NCBI GenBank assembly: GCA_029891385.1
Contig: JAIWQS010000054.1
Location: forward strand, 62,001-126,000
DNA length: 64,000 nucleotides
Origin: Erythroxylum novogranatense
Lineage: Eukaryota; Streptophyta; Magnoliopsida; Malpighiales; Erythroxylaceae
Reading direction: 5' to 3'
In this document: positions 49,155 to 61,723 of the stretch, piece by piece
How positions within the stretch are numbered: position 1 is the stretch's first letter
How the letters are laid out: the number at the start of each line of letters is the position of its first letter
Notes under the pieces: generated by a model
What the model saw: the letters and a program-made list of their open reading frames with translations, nothing else
The model's database searches: none
What the model was told of the DNA's origin: nothing
Program-made: the position numbers and the translations under genes

Positions 49155-51284
49155 TCATGCTTCTGAGCTCATGGACCTGTCTTCATCTACCTTTATAGTG
49201 TTTATCATTGCTGCAACTTGACTTATTGATGGCCTTTCATTTGGTGACGGATTTATGCATTGCAACGCCACCTGTAGTAAGTTCACCATTCTTTCTTCAC
49301 TTGCACCTTGTGAGATTAAGGTCCGGTCAAATACTTCCACTGTCCATTCCTCTCTAACTACTGAATGTACCCACCTCGCCAAATCAAAGTCATTGTTTTG
49401 CATTAGCTTCCCTGTCAGAAGCTCCAGAAGAATCACCCCAAAGCTGTATACATCAACCTTGAACGTGCTATATGCACTGTCTCCATTCAGGACATTTTGC
49501 TTGAAATTGTCAGATTGATCTTGCCTTGCATATATCATGAGACCATATTCGCTTATGGATGGTTCCATGCTATTATTGAACAAAACGTTTGTTGATTTGA
49601 GGTTCCCATGAACAATTCCATCATCACGAAGCTCCTTGTGCATGGACGCCAACGCCTCGGCAATGTTCAGAGCAACGCTCAGTCTGCTGGCCCAGTCGAA
49701 TAGTTGCCCACTTTCAGATCCTTCAAGTAAACAACAGTAAAATATTTCGTTGGATTAGGCCCCAAAAGGAGTGAGGAGGTAATATTTTTTTGAACAATTT
49801 CCTGGTTTTATGCTTGGTTAGAATATCTACTTGACTTGTCTACACCGTTGCCAAGTGCCAAAATGTGAAAAACATTTGCAATTTATGCTCTTGGTAAAGC
49901 ATGACTATGTCTGAGGTATACAACAGCAGAAGAAATTGCCCATGTCAACAGTTGAAAATTGGAATGTCCTTACCGTGAAGCAGATTGAAGAGACTGCCAT
50001 TTCGCTGGTATTCGTACACCAGGAGCTTCTCTTCATTGGAGCAGTACAATGCAACAACCGGTAACACTCTTGTATGCTTCACACTGTCTATCCTCCGCAT
50101 TCTACGCATAAAGTCTTCCGCTGAAATACTCCAATCTTTGATCCTCTTCACTACCAAGATCACCCCATTGTCGAGTCTGACCTTGTAGAGGCTTCCATGC
50201 TTTCCTCTACCAAGCAACTCGGCTGATGCTCGAAGCAAGTCCTCAAATTTCAAATCCTTCACCACAGGATTTGAAAGAATTACAAGTGATGTGGAAGTCC
50301 TTCCACTTTCAGCAGATGTAATTGAGTACTCCGATCTTCTGCCACGAGTACTAGATTTGCTGCCATTCTCTGCTGATGTTGTCTTTTTTGCAGCATCGAT
50401 ATTTCTCTCTCTTTGCCTGCTTTTACTAACCAACTTTAAAGCAACCAGGATTAACACAATTGCTAGAACAATTATATAGGCCAGGTAGACGAGAAATGGA
50501 TGCTTCAATGAACGCTTTCCTTCCTCTTTGATGGTAAATTTGGCGGTGGGGCTAATGCTGGCGGTGCGGCTAGTGCCGGAGCTGATGGTGGGCATGCATT
50601 TGATAAAGGTGCTCCACATAACTCAACATTACCAACAAAGCTGTCTGCGGGAAACTTGCCTTTGAAATCAGGGACTGGACCGCTCAAATTGTTGTTTGAG
50701 ACATTGAATTCCTCAAGATTAGAGAAATCCAAATGTGGTATTGAACCATTAAGCTGATTGTTTTGGACAAGGAACACCAAAAGGCCAGATATCCTGAACA
50801 GATCAGGAATCTCACCAGAGAACTCATTGTCGGATATGTCAAGTTTTTTCAGGTTAACCAACCTTGACAGAGAAACAGGAATGCCACCTGAGAACTGGTT
50901 CCCATTTAAGTACAGGTGGGTTAAACTTCTGCAGTTTCCTATATCTTCCGATAACGTTCCAATTATTTTGTTCCCTTTCAGGCTCAAAACAGTAAGAGAA
51001 CTGGAAGTGCATAGAGAACTGGAATCAATTTTTCCAATAAAATTTAACCCTTCAAGAACTAGCTTAGAAACACGTTGTGACTTGCATGTAAGGCCCTTCC
51101 ATGTTCCATTACATGGGTCTGAAGCATTGTTCCAACCCCAACTGGGATCAGTTGGTGGATTACCTGCTGCAAGTATCTCGATGAACTTGAGTAATGCCTG
51201 CTTCACGTTTTCTGCTTCTGAATTTGCCATTGGAAAGATCAGAAAGATCGAAATTAGAAGCCCCCGAATGGGAGCTCGATCCAT
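49155..51284 (-). CDS. LRR receptor-like protein (pseudo)kinase, LRR-III type, one apparent frameshift
   Basis: The product is a plasma-membrane receptor-like protein. I chose the Met at 51284 (MDRAPIRGLLISIFLIFPMA, a signal peptide) over the in-frame Met at 51341, because the peptide then begins with a normal secretory signal. The LRR N-terminal cap (WGWNNASDPCNGTWKGLTC) precedes about five LRRs (LTVLSLKGNKIIG, LTHLYLNGNQFSG, LKKLDISDNEFSG, LEEFNVSNNNLSG), then a Pro/Ala-rich stalk. The frame shifts by one base near 50530-50545, and the TM helix (YIIVLAIVLILVALKLV, 50428-50496) and kinase N-lobe (LLGRGKHGSLYKV, VVKRI) follow. An intron 49721-49973 has GTAAGG and AG borders and keeps the frame. 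In exon 2, HRD is HGN (VHGNLKSTN) and DFG is EYG, so catalysis is unlikely. It resembles 'probable inactive receptor kinase' genes. Confidence 0.85.
49721..49973 (-). other. Intron of LRR receptor-like pseudokinase
   Basis: The donor GTAAGG follows the exon that ends in LLH plus one base. The acceptor AG precedes GATCTGAAAGTGG. The joined codon gives Gly, and the kinase continues SESGQLFDW. Its position after the N-lobe is usual in this subfamily. Confidence 0.85.
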
Positions 51285-52300
51285 TTTTGTTGAACAAACC
51301 AAAGCCGGAGTTTTGTGAAGTCGTTCAGGAGAAAAATACAAGGGGCCATACTACCATTCCCATTTTTTACTTGGAGATGACTGACTTGGAGTTGTTCTGG
51401 TAAAACAAGGAGAAGTTTACGAAGTTTCAATGTTGTTGCTTCAAGCAGTTCTCAGTTCCAATTGGCTGAATACTGAGAGAGGTTATAAGGAACTGAATGC
51501 ATTTGCGATAAGTTTGTGAATGAAGACAAAATGCCAGGCTCCCATAGCCGGCATTTTGACCTAGTAACGATTGCAACTTTAGACTCACCGTTGGCTCTTA
51601 CCGATCTGAGATTGCTAATAATTATAGTATCAGTTAATTATTGACGTATCTCCTTTTTGGTGGGTCATTGTACCAACAGAAATATATAAATTATTAACGC
51701 TATCATGATGTAGGACAATTGCAGGATTTGCACAAAAAACCTGTTATACTGTTATTTAATGGGATACACTGCGTAGGATTAGCCGTCATGACAGGCTATA
51801 TCCTGCAACAAAGCTAGAAATAGTGCAATGTTCTTGTTAAAAAAACAGATGACATGTCTTACAGGCCAAAAGATGAGCCAAATCCTTTTTTGTCCTAAAT
51901 CTCTAAATCCGTTTTAGTTTGTTTGGTAAATCTTAGATCTGAATACAAGAATCCAACTGCAATCAAGGGCTGTTTTCATGTTTTCTTAACTTTCCGTCAT
52001 TAATTCCTTTTAGCAGAATAGTTAAGGACTATAAACTGAATCAGTACAATTGTACATTCATTTTTGGCACGATTGGCATATATCGAAAGAGAAGGATTTT
52101 GCCTTACTTTAACCAGAATTTGAACCAGATGAGGAGAAAGGTTTTTGTCAATAAAATCCCTTCACCGCTACATTTGTTCATATCAATTGGAACCAGCTCT
52201 TTTGCTTATCTGGCAGAACAATGCCGCAACTATTCCTTTTAGCTCTATGTAGTAACATATTTGCGTCTGACTTCCCAATTTTGGGCTTTCCGTTATATTT
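51285..52300 (-). promoter_or_regulatory. Upstream region of the LRR pseudokinase gene
   Basis: About 1 kb between the kinase start and the probable 3' UTR of the E2 gene. On the minus strand a TATA-like 'ccttataacc' lies at about 51481-51490, roughly 200 bases before the ATG. No other element can be supported by eye. Confidence 0.35.
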
Positions 52301-52664
52301 TATTACAGTAATTGGTGGAACGTGTGCTTGGAATGATCAACCGTAGTCGGCCAGATTGCAGAAGCAAAGTTACACAAAAACTGACAAGAAGCATCGCAAG
52401 CAGACATATTAGTTGCCAATTGCAATCACATTCGTTACTACAACAATTGTTCACATCTGACTACATTTTCAATGAGACTTTGTACTTCCATATCAAAATG
52501 TATCACTTGACAATACCTACTGTCTTTACTACACTGCACTCAACAGCCTATGTAACTTTAAGATTATACAAGCATATTAAAGGGAGTTGTGTAACTTAAC
52601 CATCAAAGGAGGTGAAATGCAACAAACGTTTGTTGCCACCAATTATGTGGTTCTCTATGGGCTG
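52300..52664 (-). other. Probable 3' UTR of the E2 gene
   Basis: Sequence after the E2 stop on the minus strand, AT-rich. The end point is a guess; no poly(A) site can be fixed by eye. Confidence 0.3.
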
Positions 52665-55600
52665 CTACAGCCCCAGAAGGGCATCATGGGTCCACATGTC
52701 CGCAATATCATCGTCACTTGATTCGCTTTCTTCCTCTGTGACATCCTCCTCATCACTCCTCTCTTCTGTAGTGGAATTTGTAATATTCTCCCTTTTAGCA
52801 TAACGTTCACAGTATTCTGTTAATGATCACAAAATCAAAATCAGATTATATCCATCGGTCTTTAGCAACAAGTGACTTTTTGAGCAACCCATGTATAAAA
52901 ATGATAAAGCATTCTGTCCTTCATATGTTACAATGAAAAGTACTCTCAGGGAAAAACATATTAATGTGATCCCAGATCATGCAGTGTCTTAGAATCTTAG
53001 TATACATCTAGAAGCAGTGTCAAGGAATGAAAAAGTTATGTGATTCCAGATCAAAGGACATTTTCTATGGTAAGCATAAAGCTCATCTAAGCCTGAGATT
53101 AGTAGGTTCAGAGTTTCAAAACTAACGTTTATGCACCATAATGAATGACACAGTTCATGTTCTGTCAGGATAACGACCACGCACACTCTGAATCCATGTA
53201 CGTTGACCCTTTTCAGGAGGATCAGAACATGAACCGTTGCCATTCACTACTATGGTGCATAAACTTTTCATTTTTCTTTTAGTGCTTTCTGTTCATAGCC
53301 AGAAACTAATTAATCATTTTGCTTCTAAATTTCTTCTTGTTCCCAGATGTGCACACACGTTGTATAAACATAAACAATGATTCGAGTGCCAGAACTTATT
53401 GAATTGTGTTTCTAGAATAATTCATATCAATCACTATCATACTACTCCTGTTAACAACATAAATATGTATTTAATGATGATAAAAGAACACTGAATAACT
53501 GTCACCTTTCACTTTTTGATCATACTTTTCTCTATCCTTCATCATCAATGATGCAGCATCACCATTGAGAGGATCTGAAGGATTTGGATAAAGTAATAGC
53601 TGTGGCAGGAAAACTTCAAAAACATTTAAAAGATCTGCAGCAATGGCAATGATCGTTCACGGGTAAGAAATCCTGGAAAGAAAGCTAAAAGGGAAAAGGA
53701 CAATGGCGGAAAAAATGCATATGTAACCGATATTCCATTTGAGTAAATGACATTAAGTACTTATTAAACATGCAATGGCTAATCATTTACCAAACATTGG
53801 ACTCCATGACTGGTTGATAACATCCAAGCATACAGAACCAGAACTGCCATTAACATATAACAAGGATAAAGTTAAGTGTATCAATAAAAAAATGATATTT
53901 GAAGGCAATTATTGAAATGTAACTATGTCATAATTTGAACTTAATGTAAATTCTTTCAGAGAATCAGACCCTGGGCCTGCTAGAATTTCAACCCTAAAAT
54001 TGACTTACCCATCTCTCATGTCACCAACTGAATCAATGCACACAACCAATTAAAAGCTTCATAGGAAAAAGAAGTCTGATTTTAGCTTACAGTTCATCAA
54101 CATTTGGGTGGAATATCTTGTTCACAAATCCAATAGAAGGAGATTTGTATGGATAAGCATCAGGAAGTTCAACATGGATTTTCCAAACTCCACCTTCATA
54201 GAGACCTTGGAGAGTCACAATCATATAAGTCAAAAAATAAAGAAGTTAATGTAAAATTTCATAAGCTTTCACATGAAAAAAGAATAACTGTTTGGAAATT
54301 CTTCAGAAAAATTGCTGTAAAATCAACTAGAATCAAGCCTATAGTGTTCAGCAAACTGTTGTAACAATGGATACATAACAGCTAAAAAGGATAAAATGCC
54401 ATTCTAAACCCTAAAACAATATTGCATATACTAGGACCGTTTATTTTCAATTCTATTTCTACTGTTTAGTTTCACTTTGGGTTTTCTGTTGTAGTCTCTA
54501 GTTTTCTTTTACTGTTTTTAGTTTCTGTCTTTTAAATAAAAACAAAACCTCTTTAATCGTTAATGTCAATGTAATTATATTTTCATTACTGATAATAATT
54601 ACATATTATATAAAATTTAAAGATAAATTAATTTTTAAATAAAAATTAAATAAATTTATTTAATCTCTTATAAAATATTTATTTCATAAGTTATGAAACT
54701 GGAAGAAACCAAAACCAAAATAGAAATTAAAAACTTAAACAAGCAAGTTTTTTAATTGAAATTGAAAACAAAAACAGAAAATAAAAAATAAAATGGAAAC
54801 AAACAACCTTAAGAATCTTGTCAAGAGCAGAAAAGATAACAAATTAGTATTTGTATTACAATCGCTTTCTTTAGATCATGATCTGATAAACATATGCCAA
54901 AGATCCTTCTCCAAAACCATGATTTTGAGAGGTTTCTTTTCCATAATTATGATCCTGAAATATTAACCAAATACCAAAAGAGATGCTTTCATGCAACCCA
55001 CTTTTAGACAAAAGTTGTTCTAAATGTAATCCCAAGCATTTACAATATTTGATGGTTCATAAATTAGTTTCAACCATGCACACACAAACAAGCAAAGAGA
55101 GACATGGAAGAAGAAAGCACAAATGGAGAGCACCATATACAAACCAAGTTCACCAAAGAAAGGAAACAACTAGTAAGATAGATGTCAAACGAGAAGGAAA
55201 ATGCACCACATCTGAAGATACATACTTCCTTTAGGACCATTAAACTCCACATTAAATTCATTCAATCCATCGTTTATTGTCTCCACATTGTAATCGCTCA
55301 TCATCCTGGACACATGAATATGACAGCTCAGAATCAACTGAAAAGAGAATTGCTATCAATAACTTGAGCAAGAAAGCAGTTGCAGATCTTGGTAAACAAG
55401 GTTATTCTGCAAAATAACACTCATTTACTGGATATAAAAGGACGAAGCCCTTATGACAAAAAGAAACAAGGAGATAAATCAGGAATCCATTGCAAAGCAT
55501 CAGAATTGAGGACAAAAGGATAACAGGAACCACATGATCCACGCACAGGGCAGTCACCAGTTGTGACAATATCTGAAATCTTGCACTGAAGAAGCCAAGA

Positions 55601-55954
55601 ACTGCAAATAACAAGTCCAAACGGCAAGCAGTAAACCACGGAATAGTTTTTATACAACTTCAGCTCCTTAACAACAATGCGCCTGTGCTCTTGATAGTTT
55701 TGAAATCTTATCGTTCTTTCTGACACTACTAGGGCATTTCACGGATCATACTTCGGTCCACAACGCTGAATTTCTACCTTCTCCCATAAGCATGAAACTT
55801 AGTATAACGTATATCTAAAAAGGTCTAAACACGAATCTTCCATTTCAATTATTTCAACTGAATGAAGTGGGTAATCCATAATGCATATACTAATAACGAA
55901 TAGAACTTACAGCTTCATGACGTCCATCTCCCTCCTCTTGCTTGGAGAAGACAT
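52665..55954 (-). CDS. UBC5: Ubiquitin-conjugating enzyme E2 (UBE2H/Ubc8 type, UBC4-6 group), six exons
   Basis: E2 enzymes take ubiquitin from E1 as a thioester and pass it to substrates with E3 ligases. Exons on the minus strand are 55954-55911, 55305-55226, 54205-54091, 53843-53791, 53634-53506 and 52816-52665. All introns are GT-AG, phases fit, and the total of 573 nt encodes 190 aa. The protein starts [20 protein letters not shown]. It has HPNVDEL (HPN at 74-76) and [16 protein letters not shown] with catalytic Cys85, and [20 protein letters not shown]. An acidic, Ser-rich tail (about 155-183) ends [10 protein letters not shown]. Length, tail and sequence fit the plant UBC4/5/6 group, relatives of yeast Ubc8 that works with the GID/CTLH ligase. 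Which of the three paralogues it corresponds to cannot be told here. No disabling change is seen. Confidence 0.93.
55306..55910 (-). other. First coding intron of the E2 gene
   Basis: 605 bp, donor GTAAGTTC and acceptor CCAG. The joined codon CT+G gives the Leu of MKLMMSDY. ORFs on either strand inside it are chance. Confidence 0.9.
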
Positions 55955-56860
55955 TTTATATTAAAAGTCAAGAAAAAAGAACCTGCCAGTAGAGCATTAA
56001 AGGATGTGCTTTTAATTTCACAGGACTAAAACAGAAGGGGCGGAAAAAAAGCACATCTTAAACGAAATCCACTAACTCAAAATATTTTAAAATCAAGACG
56101 CAAAATATACAAGGAGAAAAGCATACCCCTTTTTCAGAAATAAATAAAAACGTACGCACAATGTGGGATCTTGACCTCAAAAATAATGAAAGTCCGAAGT
56201 AACAACCTAGTGAAGATCAAATCTGTCAAAGAAAATGAACCATATCACTTAGCCAATTCATCCAATGGCGAAAACAAGACAAATAATTGCTGCTAAGAAC
56301 ACAGGCTTGAAGCTCCTTTTGATAAAACAACCAAGTACTACAAAATGATGCATATATCTTCCATATCCAACTTCATCGAATCTCACATTGCTTTATATGA
56401 GAAATAAAAAGAAAACATTCCCACATAAACGAAGCAAACATCGGTGCCCTATACATGCTTCATATGCCCATGTACAAAATTTGCAGCATTCAACTCTTAA
56501 TAGTCAAATTCAGAACCCCTCAATCCAAAGGAAGCAACAAAATTCAAGATTCCAAAATATCAATTGACTTTGGAGAAAAAAAATAAAGATTAAAAAAAAA
56601 AGTAACACAGCAGAAACCGCAAACAATAGATGATTTTATTTAAAGTTGAGGCCTTGAGGTCAAAACCTGGTATTTAAGACGTTTTTCACTCAAATCTTAA
56701 CAAAATGGAACGACCCTTTCAAGATCGTGGTATCGTGAGAAGGGAAAAGAAACTGGGAAATAAAGAGAAAAAAAAAAGGGGAAACAGAAAGAAGACAAAG
56801 TGACCAAGAAACAGGACATTGTGAATATATGTATATATATATGGCGTGGGGTGGTGGTGG
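55955..56860 (-). promoter_or_regulatory. 5' UTR and promoter region of the E2 gene
   Basis: On the minus strand a TATA-like run (catatatatatacatat) lies at about 56826-56843, with a CT-rich stretch downstream (56750-56790). It is 870-890 bases before the ATG, so a 5' UTR intron is likely but its borders are not certain. Confidence 0.4.
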
Positions 56861-56949
56861 AGAAAGAGCAGAGAGTGAATGTCGACATTTTCACATGCGC
56901 GTGTTCCAACTTTAATTTGGCAACGTGTCGATGCAACTGTGTAGGTATT

Positions 56950-57655
56950 TAATTATTAACTAATTAAGATGATTATTTTTCAAAAGAAAAAAGCTAATTA
57001 AGATGACACGAGAGTCACTTAGTGATGATCATTTAGTTTGTATTACTTTTTGGCCAAAAGGCTCACTTTTGACCCTAAATTTTTCCAATTAACAGCTTTA
57101 ACTTTAACATTTCAAATGAGTGGGGCCTTTCACCAATATGACAAATGGACTCAAATTTTAATTAAATTAAATTAATATTTTATTTTATTATTAAGAGTAG
57201 GACCCACTATTTATGTTCAAAACAAATGTTGAGCATAGGGATTAGATTACTGATTATTTTGTTATCCTAACAAAATTTAATCATGTCATTACTTGAATCA
57301 AATAATTATTATTAAATTAACAAAGATTAAGTTAACACAAATTTAATAATTAATGAAATATATGAATACGATAGTGTTTTGGAACCGTATCATTGTTTCT
57401 TTAGCAAGCTTTTAATAATCAGTGATCGTTCTCTATAGTTAATGGCCATTGGCCGTGAAGTTGGAGAATGGAAGTGCCATTCGCACAACGTAGTGGTTAA
57501 CAATCCTCGAAAGAAGTCGTGAGCATCAAAGCATGTTAAGTAAACTAAGGTATGTTAGATTTGATTATTACTGATTATTAAGTATTTTTGTGTGTTTGGG
57601 ATGCTTCCTTCTTATGGATTGCACATGTTGGTGTGTGTTAGACAATGGTTGTTTG
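56950..57655. other. AT-rich intergenic sequence
   Basis: No gene or repeat structure recognised. Confidence 0.5.
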
Positions 57656-58298
57656 TAACATTCCATCACCTGTGGGAAGCTAGAATAATAAATATGAGTG
57701 ATTAATGAGAGTTTGGAAACGCATTTTTCATGCTCATGCATAATATGACATATAAATACACGTGAATACTAAAAGTTTTACACATGAAAATAATTGTAAA
57801 TGCATTCATGAATGATTAGGATATAATTGGATTGAGTTATGATTTTAAAATTTTAGTAAATTTTGAATTTGTTTATGTTGAAAATATTATTGGTTAGTAG
57901 AATTGTGAGATTTGTGAATTTTGGTAAATTTAGGAATAAATTTTGAAAATTAGAGAAAATAGAAAAAAAAGAAATCAAATGGAGATTTGGAGATAGTTGG
58001 ATTGTAAAGATAGAATTAATGGGGTTACTTTCAAAGAAACTTAGTTAGAATTAGACCTTAGGAAAAGTGACAAGTGTAAAGTTGCATTTATTATTTGTCA
58101 GAAGTAAGTTTGAGGTATCCGAGAGTTAAAAAGGGGTTTGTTCTTTTCTTAAGTTCTTTCCTTGTTATCATCTTCTCCGAATTTCTTCCCATACACAGAG
58201 TTTTCCATCAAACTCCTTATGAGAGTTAACTTTGATTTTTCATATCCCTCTACTACTAAGTGTTTCTACTGCCTTAAGAAAAACCAGAAGTTGGTTAG
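57656..58298 (+). repeat. Partial chromovirus-type LTR, cut by element A
   Basis: It starts 'tgtaacattccatcacctgtggga', which resembles the plus-sense LTR start (reverse complement of the end of LTR A: tgtaacatcccatcaccgatggg). It continues with diverged AT-rich sequence in the same order ('aaatgcattcatga' near 57801). It stops where element A begins. The rest is not seen in the window and may lie beyond element A. Confidence 0.45.
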
Positions 58299-60990
58299 TG
58301 TAGCGCCCCCTCACCGTAGGGTACGCATCGGGACGCCCGCAGGTCGTTCCGACACATAACCTACGATAAGGGTGCACTACCGAGCAATACCAACTATAAT
58401 CCACATGGCATCAAAGTAAATATAACCGATCTTGGAAACTAAAATACTTTTCATTTCATTTTTTGAATCCATAATTTACACAATTCAGTCCATACAATAC
58501 TCCAAAGAAACTAAAACAACTTCTATCTAGGTCATCTCCAAAAGTCCCAGCTGACCCACCTCTTTGCCATAACTTCTTTTGCCGGAACGATCTACAAGGC
58601 AAAGAAGATCTCTAACTCTGGAGCTAGGAGCCTACTATCACTGTCCTGAAAAATATTGCAATGTTGGGTGAGTTTGCAAACTCAGCGAGAAACCATCATC
58701 GATGGTCCACCCAACTCATTCATAAACAGTCAATTCATAGAATATCATATACAGAAATATCATATGCACTATCATTTTACAGATGTAAGGCGTTCCGCCT
58801 TTCACACAGTCCATTTTCAATCATATGTTTATGCAATGCACATATGACACTTTCCATTTTATTTCGGTGTTGTGACCGTGCGCCTGAACTATCCCAGTGA
58901 CGGGCACATTAACGGTGAGCCGGTGGCTCTGAAATACGTTGGGCTTGAATGCCCTGATACGGTGAGCCTGTGGCTCTGAATTACGTTGGGCTCGAGGCCC
59001 TGTTACGTTGAGCTTTAAGCTCTGAAATACGTTGGCCGCTCCGGTCACAATTGTCATTATCTGATCATTTCTTTATGCATGATATGCATATGTTTCAATT
59101 CAGTGTCAATCACATCACAACATTTTAATACACGCCCCAATTCACATTTACACCAAGTAGTACAATTTATACATGTAACACTTCAATAACAAGTTACTGA
59201 TACTTCGGATACCTATGGTCTGAAATCAATCCAAATCAATCACATAAACCCTCCATTTCTTTCGCATGGCATAAGCACATAATTTAAACACACAAAGATT
59301 GAAGAAATAACTAGGTTACTCACTTGTAACTTCCGAGCTACTGCCTGGAAGTCCCAGCAATATCCGTGAAATGTCGATCCAACGGTGCCTCTATAACAGT
59401 TAAATATAATCCATCATTAACTGCGAAATCAGAACAATTTAATGGTGCACATGTCTTTATTAAAAGATGTACGATGCATATTCATGACTTTCTGGTGCTA
59501 ATCCCCAGATTCACTATCTTTTGCCTCGTAACAAAATTCTCATACTATAGGCTCTATCATATTTATACATTATCCTTAATCTCAAAGAAGGTCTCAAAAC
59601 CAAATTCACTATATACCAGGTCAATATCATCCGTTGAAGACTCCAAAACATACCGTTGATTTCCTAAGTCTCCAATTTAAACTCCAATTATCATAATTCA
59701 ATCCTTAGTTGCAATAGAAACCATATTCAATTTCTTTCAATAATTAAAATCTTTCTAATTGGAATTCAAACTTTCTTTCTTTACTTCAATTGTAGACCTC
59801 TCTCTCTAGTTCATAATGAATTAAGAATCACCTCAATTGGAGGTCTACACCATAAGCTATGCCCCAAAAATTAAAGTACATCCATTCAAAAAATTGGAGC
59901 TCGCCATGTTAAAGGTTTCTCGTCATGGCGACAAAAGGGTCGCTTCGTCATGACGTCCCAAATGCTCGTCGCGGTGAGGATCAAAGGGCTCGTCGTGACG
60001 TGTCGCCATGCTCGTCGCAACGAGTACCTATTTACTCGTCGCGACGAGGGCCCTCTCAGACGTCGCGACGTGCGGGGCTCGTCCTCCTTCTCTAATCGAT
60101 TTTTCGCCATTTCTCTCTCTAAAACCAGTATTAACTCACTTTCAACTACCCAATCTTACACAATAAACACCCTAAATGCATCAAACTCAATAAATAACAG
60201 CATTAGAACCATTTACTTACCAATCAATCCCTAAATCTTCGAATCTCCCGAAATCTCCGCCAATGCCTAACACCCACGGAGAACCTTCAAACTCTCACCA
60301 ATCGTCATTCTCTCAAAGATCGAGCTAGGCTTTGCACAAGGGGAAGAAAGCAACAAGCAACGATCGTGAAGGAGGAAGGAACGAAGATCACCAAAGAAGG
60401 AGAAGAGGATTCGTTCCCTAGGAGGGAGAAAGTGAGCTTTTTCATCAAATTCAAAACCTAAGGCTTTTAAAGGTTGATTTAAACCTAGAGCTCAAAGTTC
60501 TCAAATTCTTTTAATTTCAGTCTCTAAATTCCAATTGCTCAATATGTTTATTCCAAAAAAATCAAGGATCTAATTTTCCATTAACATTGGACAATTATTT
60601 CGATACCCTTTAATCAACCAGTCTGTCACTCGAAAAATTTCAGTCTAGACATTAACTCCCAAATTCCAGAAAATTTCCTATGGGTCTCTATAAACTGCCA
60701 ATTACTCTTAACCCATTCTAAATCAACTATTCAAACCCAATTCTTCCAAAGTTCCTAAACAGATTACAATCAAGCCTAATTATCCCAAAATTCACAAATC
60801 ATATTATATTCATAATTAAATCGCCGGAAATGTCAGAAATGCATGTACCTAAAAATGCATGTGCAAATTGGCTTATTCCTCTAAAATAAGAGGCCAAACG
60901 AATGCTCAATTTAGTGAATGCGAACTAAGGAGAATCCTAACCCATCCCAATTTACCAATATAACCCTCCCATCGGTGATGGGATGTTACA
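58299..60990 (-). repeat. 3' LTR of chromovirus A
   Basis: TGTAGCGCCCCC to GGGATGTTACA, 2692 bp. It is related to the LTRs at 37598 and 43899 through most of its length. The CG array (about 59890-60080) is shorter, with TCGTCGCGACG units. Confidence 0.9.
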
Positions 60991-61723
60991 ATTCTCCCCT
61001 CCTAATAAAAATTTCGTCCCGAAATTTCATACTTGACTGATCGAATAGATGAGGATACTGTCTCCTCATAAGCTCCTCAGTCTCCCAAGTTGCTTCCTCA
61101 GAAGAATGATTCTTCCAAAGGACTTTCACCAATGGAATAACCCTGTTCCTCAACTGCTTAACCCGTGACCCCACAATCTGAACCGGTACCTCAACATAAC
61201 TCAGATCACTAGTCACCTCAATCTCCTGGGTCAGAATCACATGTGTCGGGTCTGATCGATATCGTCAGAGCATACTCACATGAAACACATCGTGCAACTG
61301 AGACATCTCACTCGGCAATGCCAATCTATAAGCCAATGGTCCTATCCTCTCAACAACCTCATAAGGACCAATATACCAAAGGCTCAACTTGCCCTTCTTG
61401 CCGAATCTCAGAACTCCTCTCCAAGGTGACACTCGGATGAAAACTCTGTCTCCCACACAGTACTCCATCTCTCGCCAATGCTGATCCACATAACTCTTCT
61501 GTCTATCCTGAGCCGCCTTAATGCGACTCCGAATCAATTTTACCTTATCCACAGTGTCCTGAATCAGCTCGGGACCCTCGAGCATCCTCAAACCCTCTTC
61601 ATCCCAGTAAAGAGGCGATCTACACTGTCGTCCATACAATGCCTCATACGGAGCCATCCCAATACTACTCTGGTACTGATTATTATATGCAAACTCTATC
61701 AGAGCCAAGTACTGATCCCAAGA
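60986..61723 (-). pseudogene. Chromovirus A pol C-terminus: integrase and chromodomain
   Basis: On the minus strand, ALIEFAYNNQYQSSIGMAPY and ALYGRQCRSPLYWDE mark the end of the integrase core. GDRVFIRVSPWRGVLRFGKK and YEVVERIGPLAYRLALP are the integrase C-terminal part, ending HDVFHVSML. One TGA at about 61262 breaks the frame where Arg is expected. The chromodomain-like tail follows: VKVLWKNHSSEEATWETEE, RRQYPHLF, ending FIRRGEL. The stop TAA lies at 60986-60988, inside the first bases of the LTR. Chromodomains direct insertion to marked chromatin. Only one stop is seen, so this was recently functional. Confidence 0.9.

Larger units (their letters stand above)
58299..61723 (-). mobile_element. 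Tekay-type chromovirus A: 3' LTR and end of pol
   Basis: A Ty3/gypsy chromovirus read on the minus strand. The 3' LTR is 58299-60990, and pol (integrase core end, integrase C-terminus, chromodomain) is 60986-61723. At 61724 a related element, B, is inserted in the integrase region. The rest of A should lie beyond B, outside the window. The five bases left of the LTR are gttag. Confidence 0.9.

Noticed and set aside
49255..51403. Plus-strand ORFs over the LRR pseudokinase gene, up to 186 codons
   Set aside because: Antisense shadows of a gene with clear protein domains on the minus strand.
53131..53243. ORFs inside E2 introns (52989-53243, 55402-55726 and others) as genes
   Set aside because: They lie in introns defined by six frame-consistent exons and have no domains.
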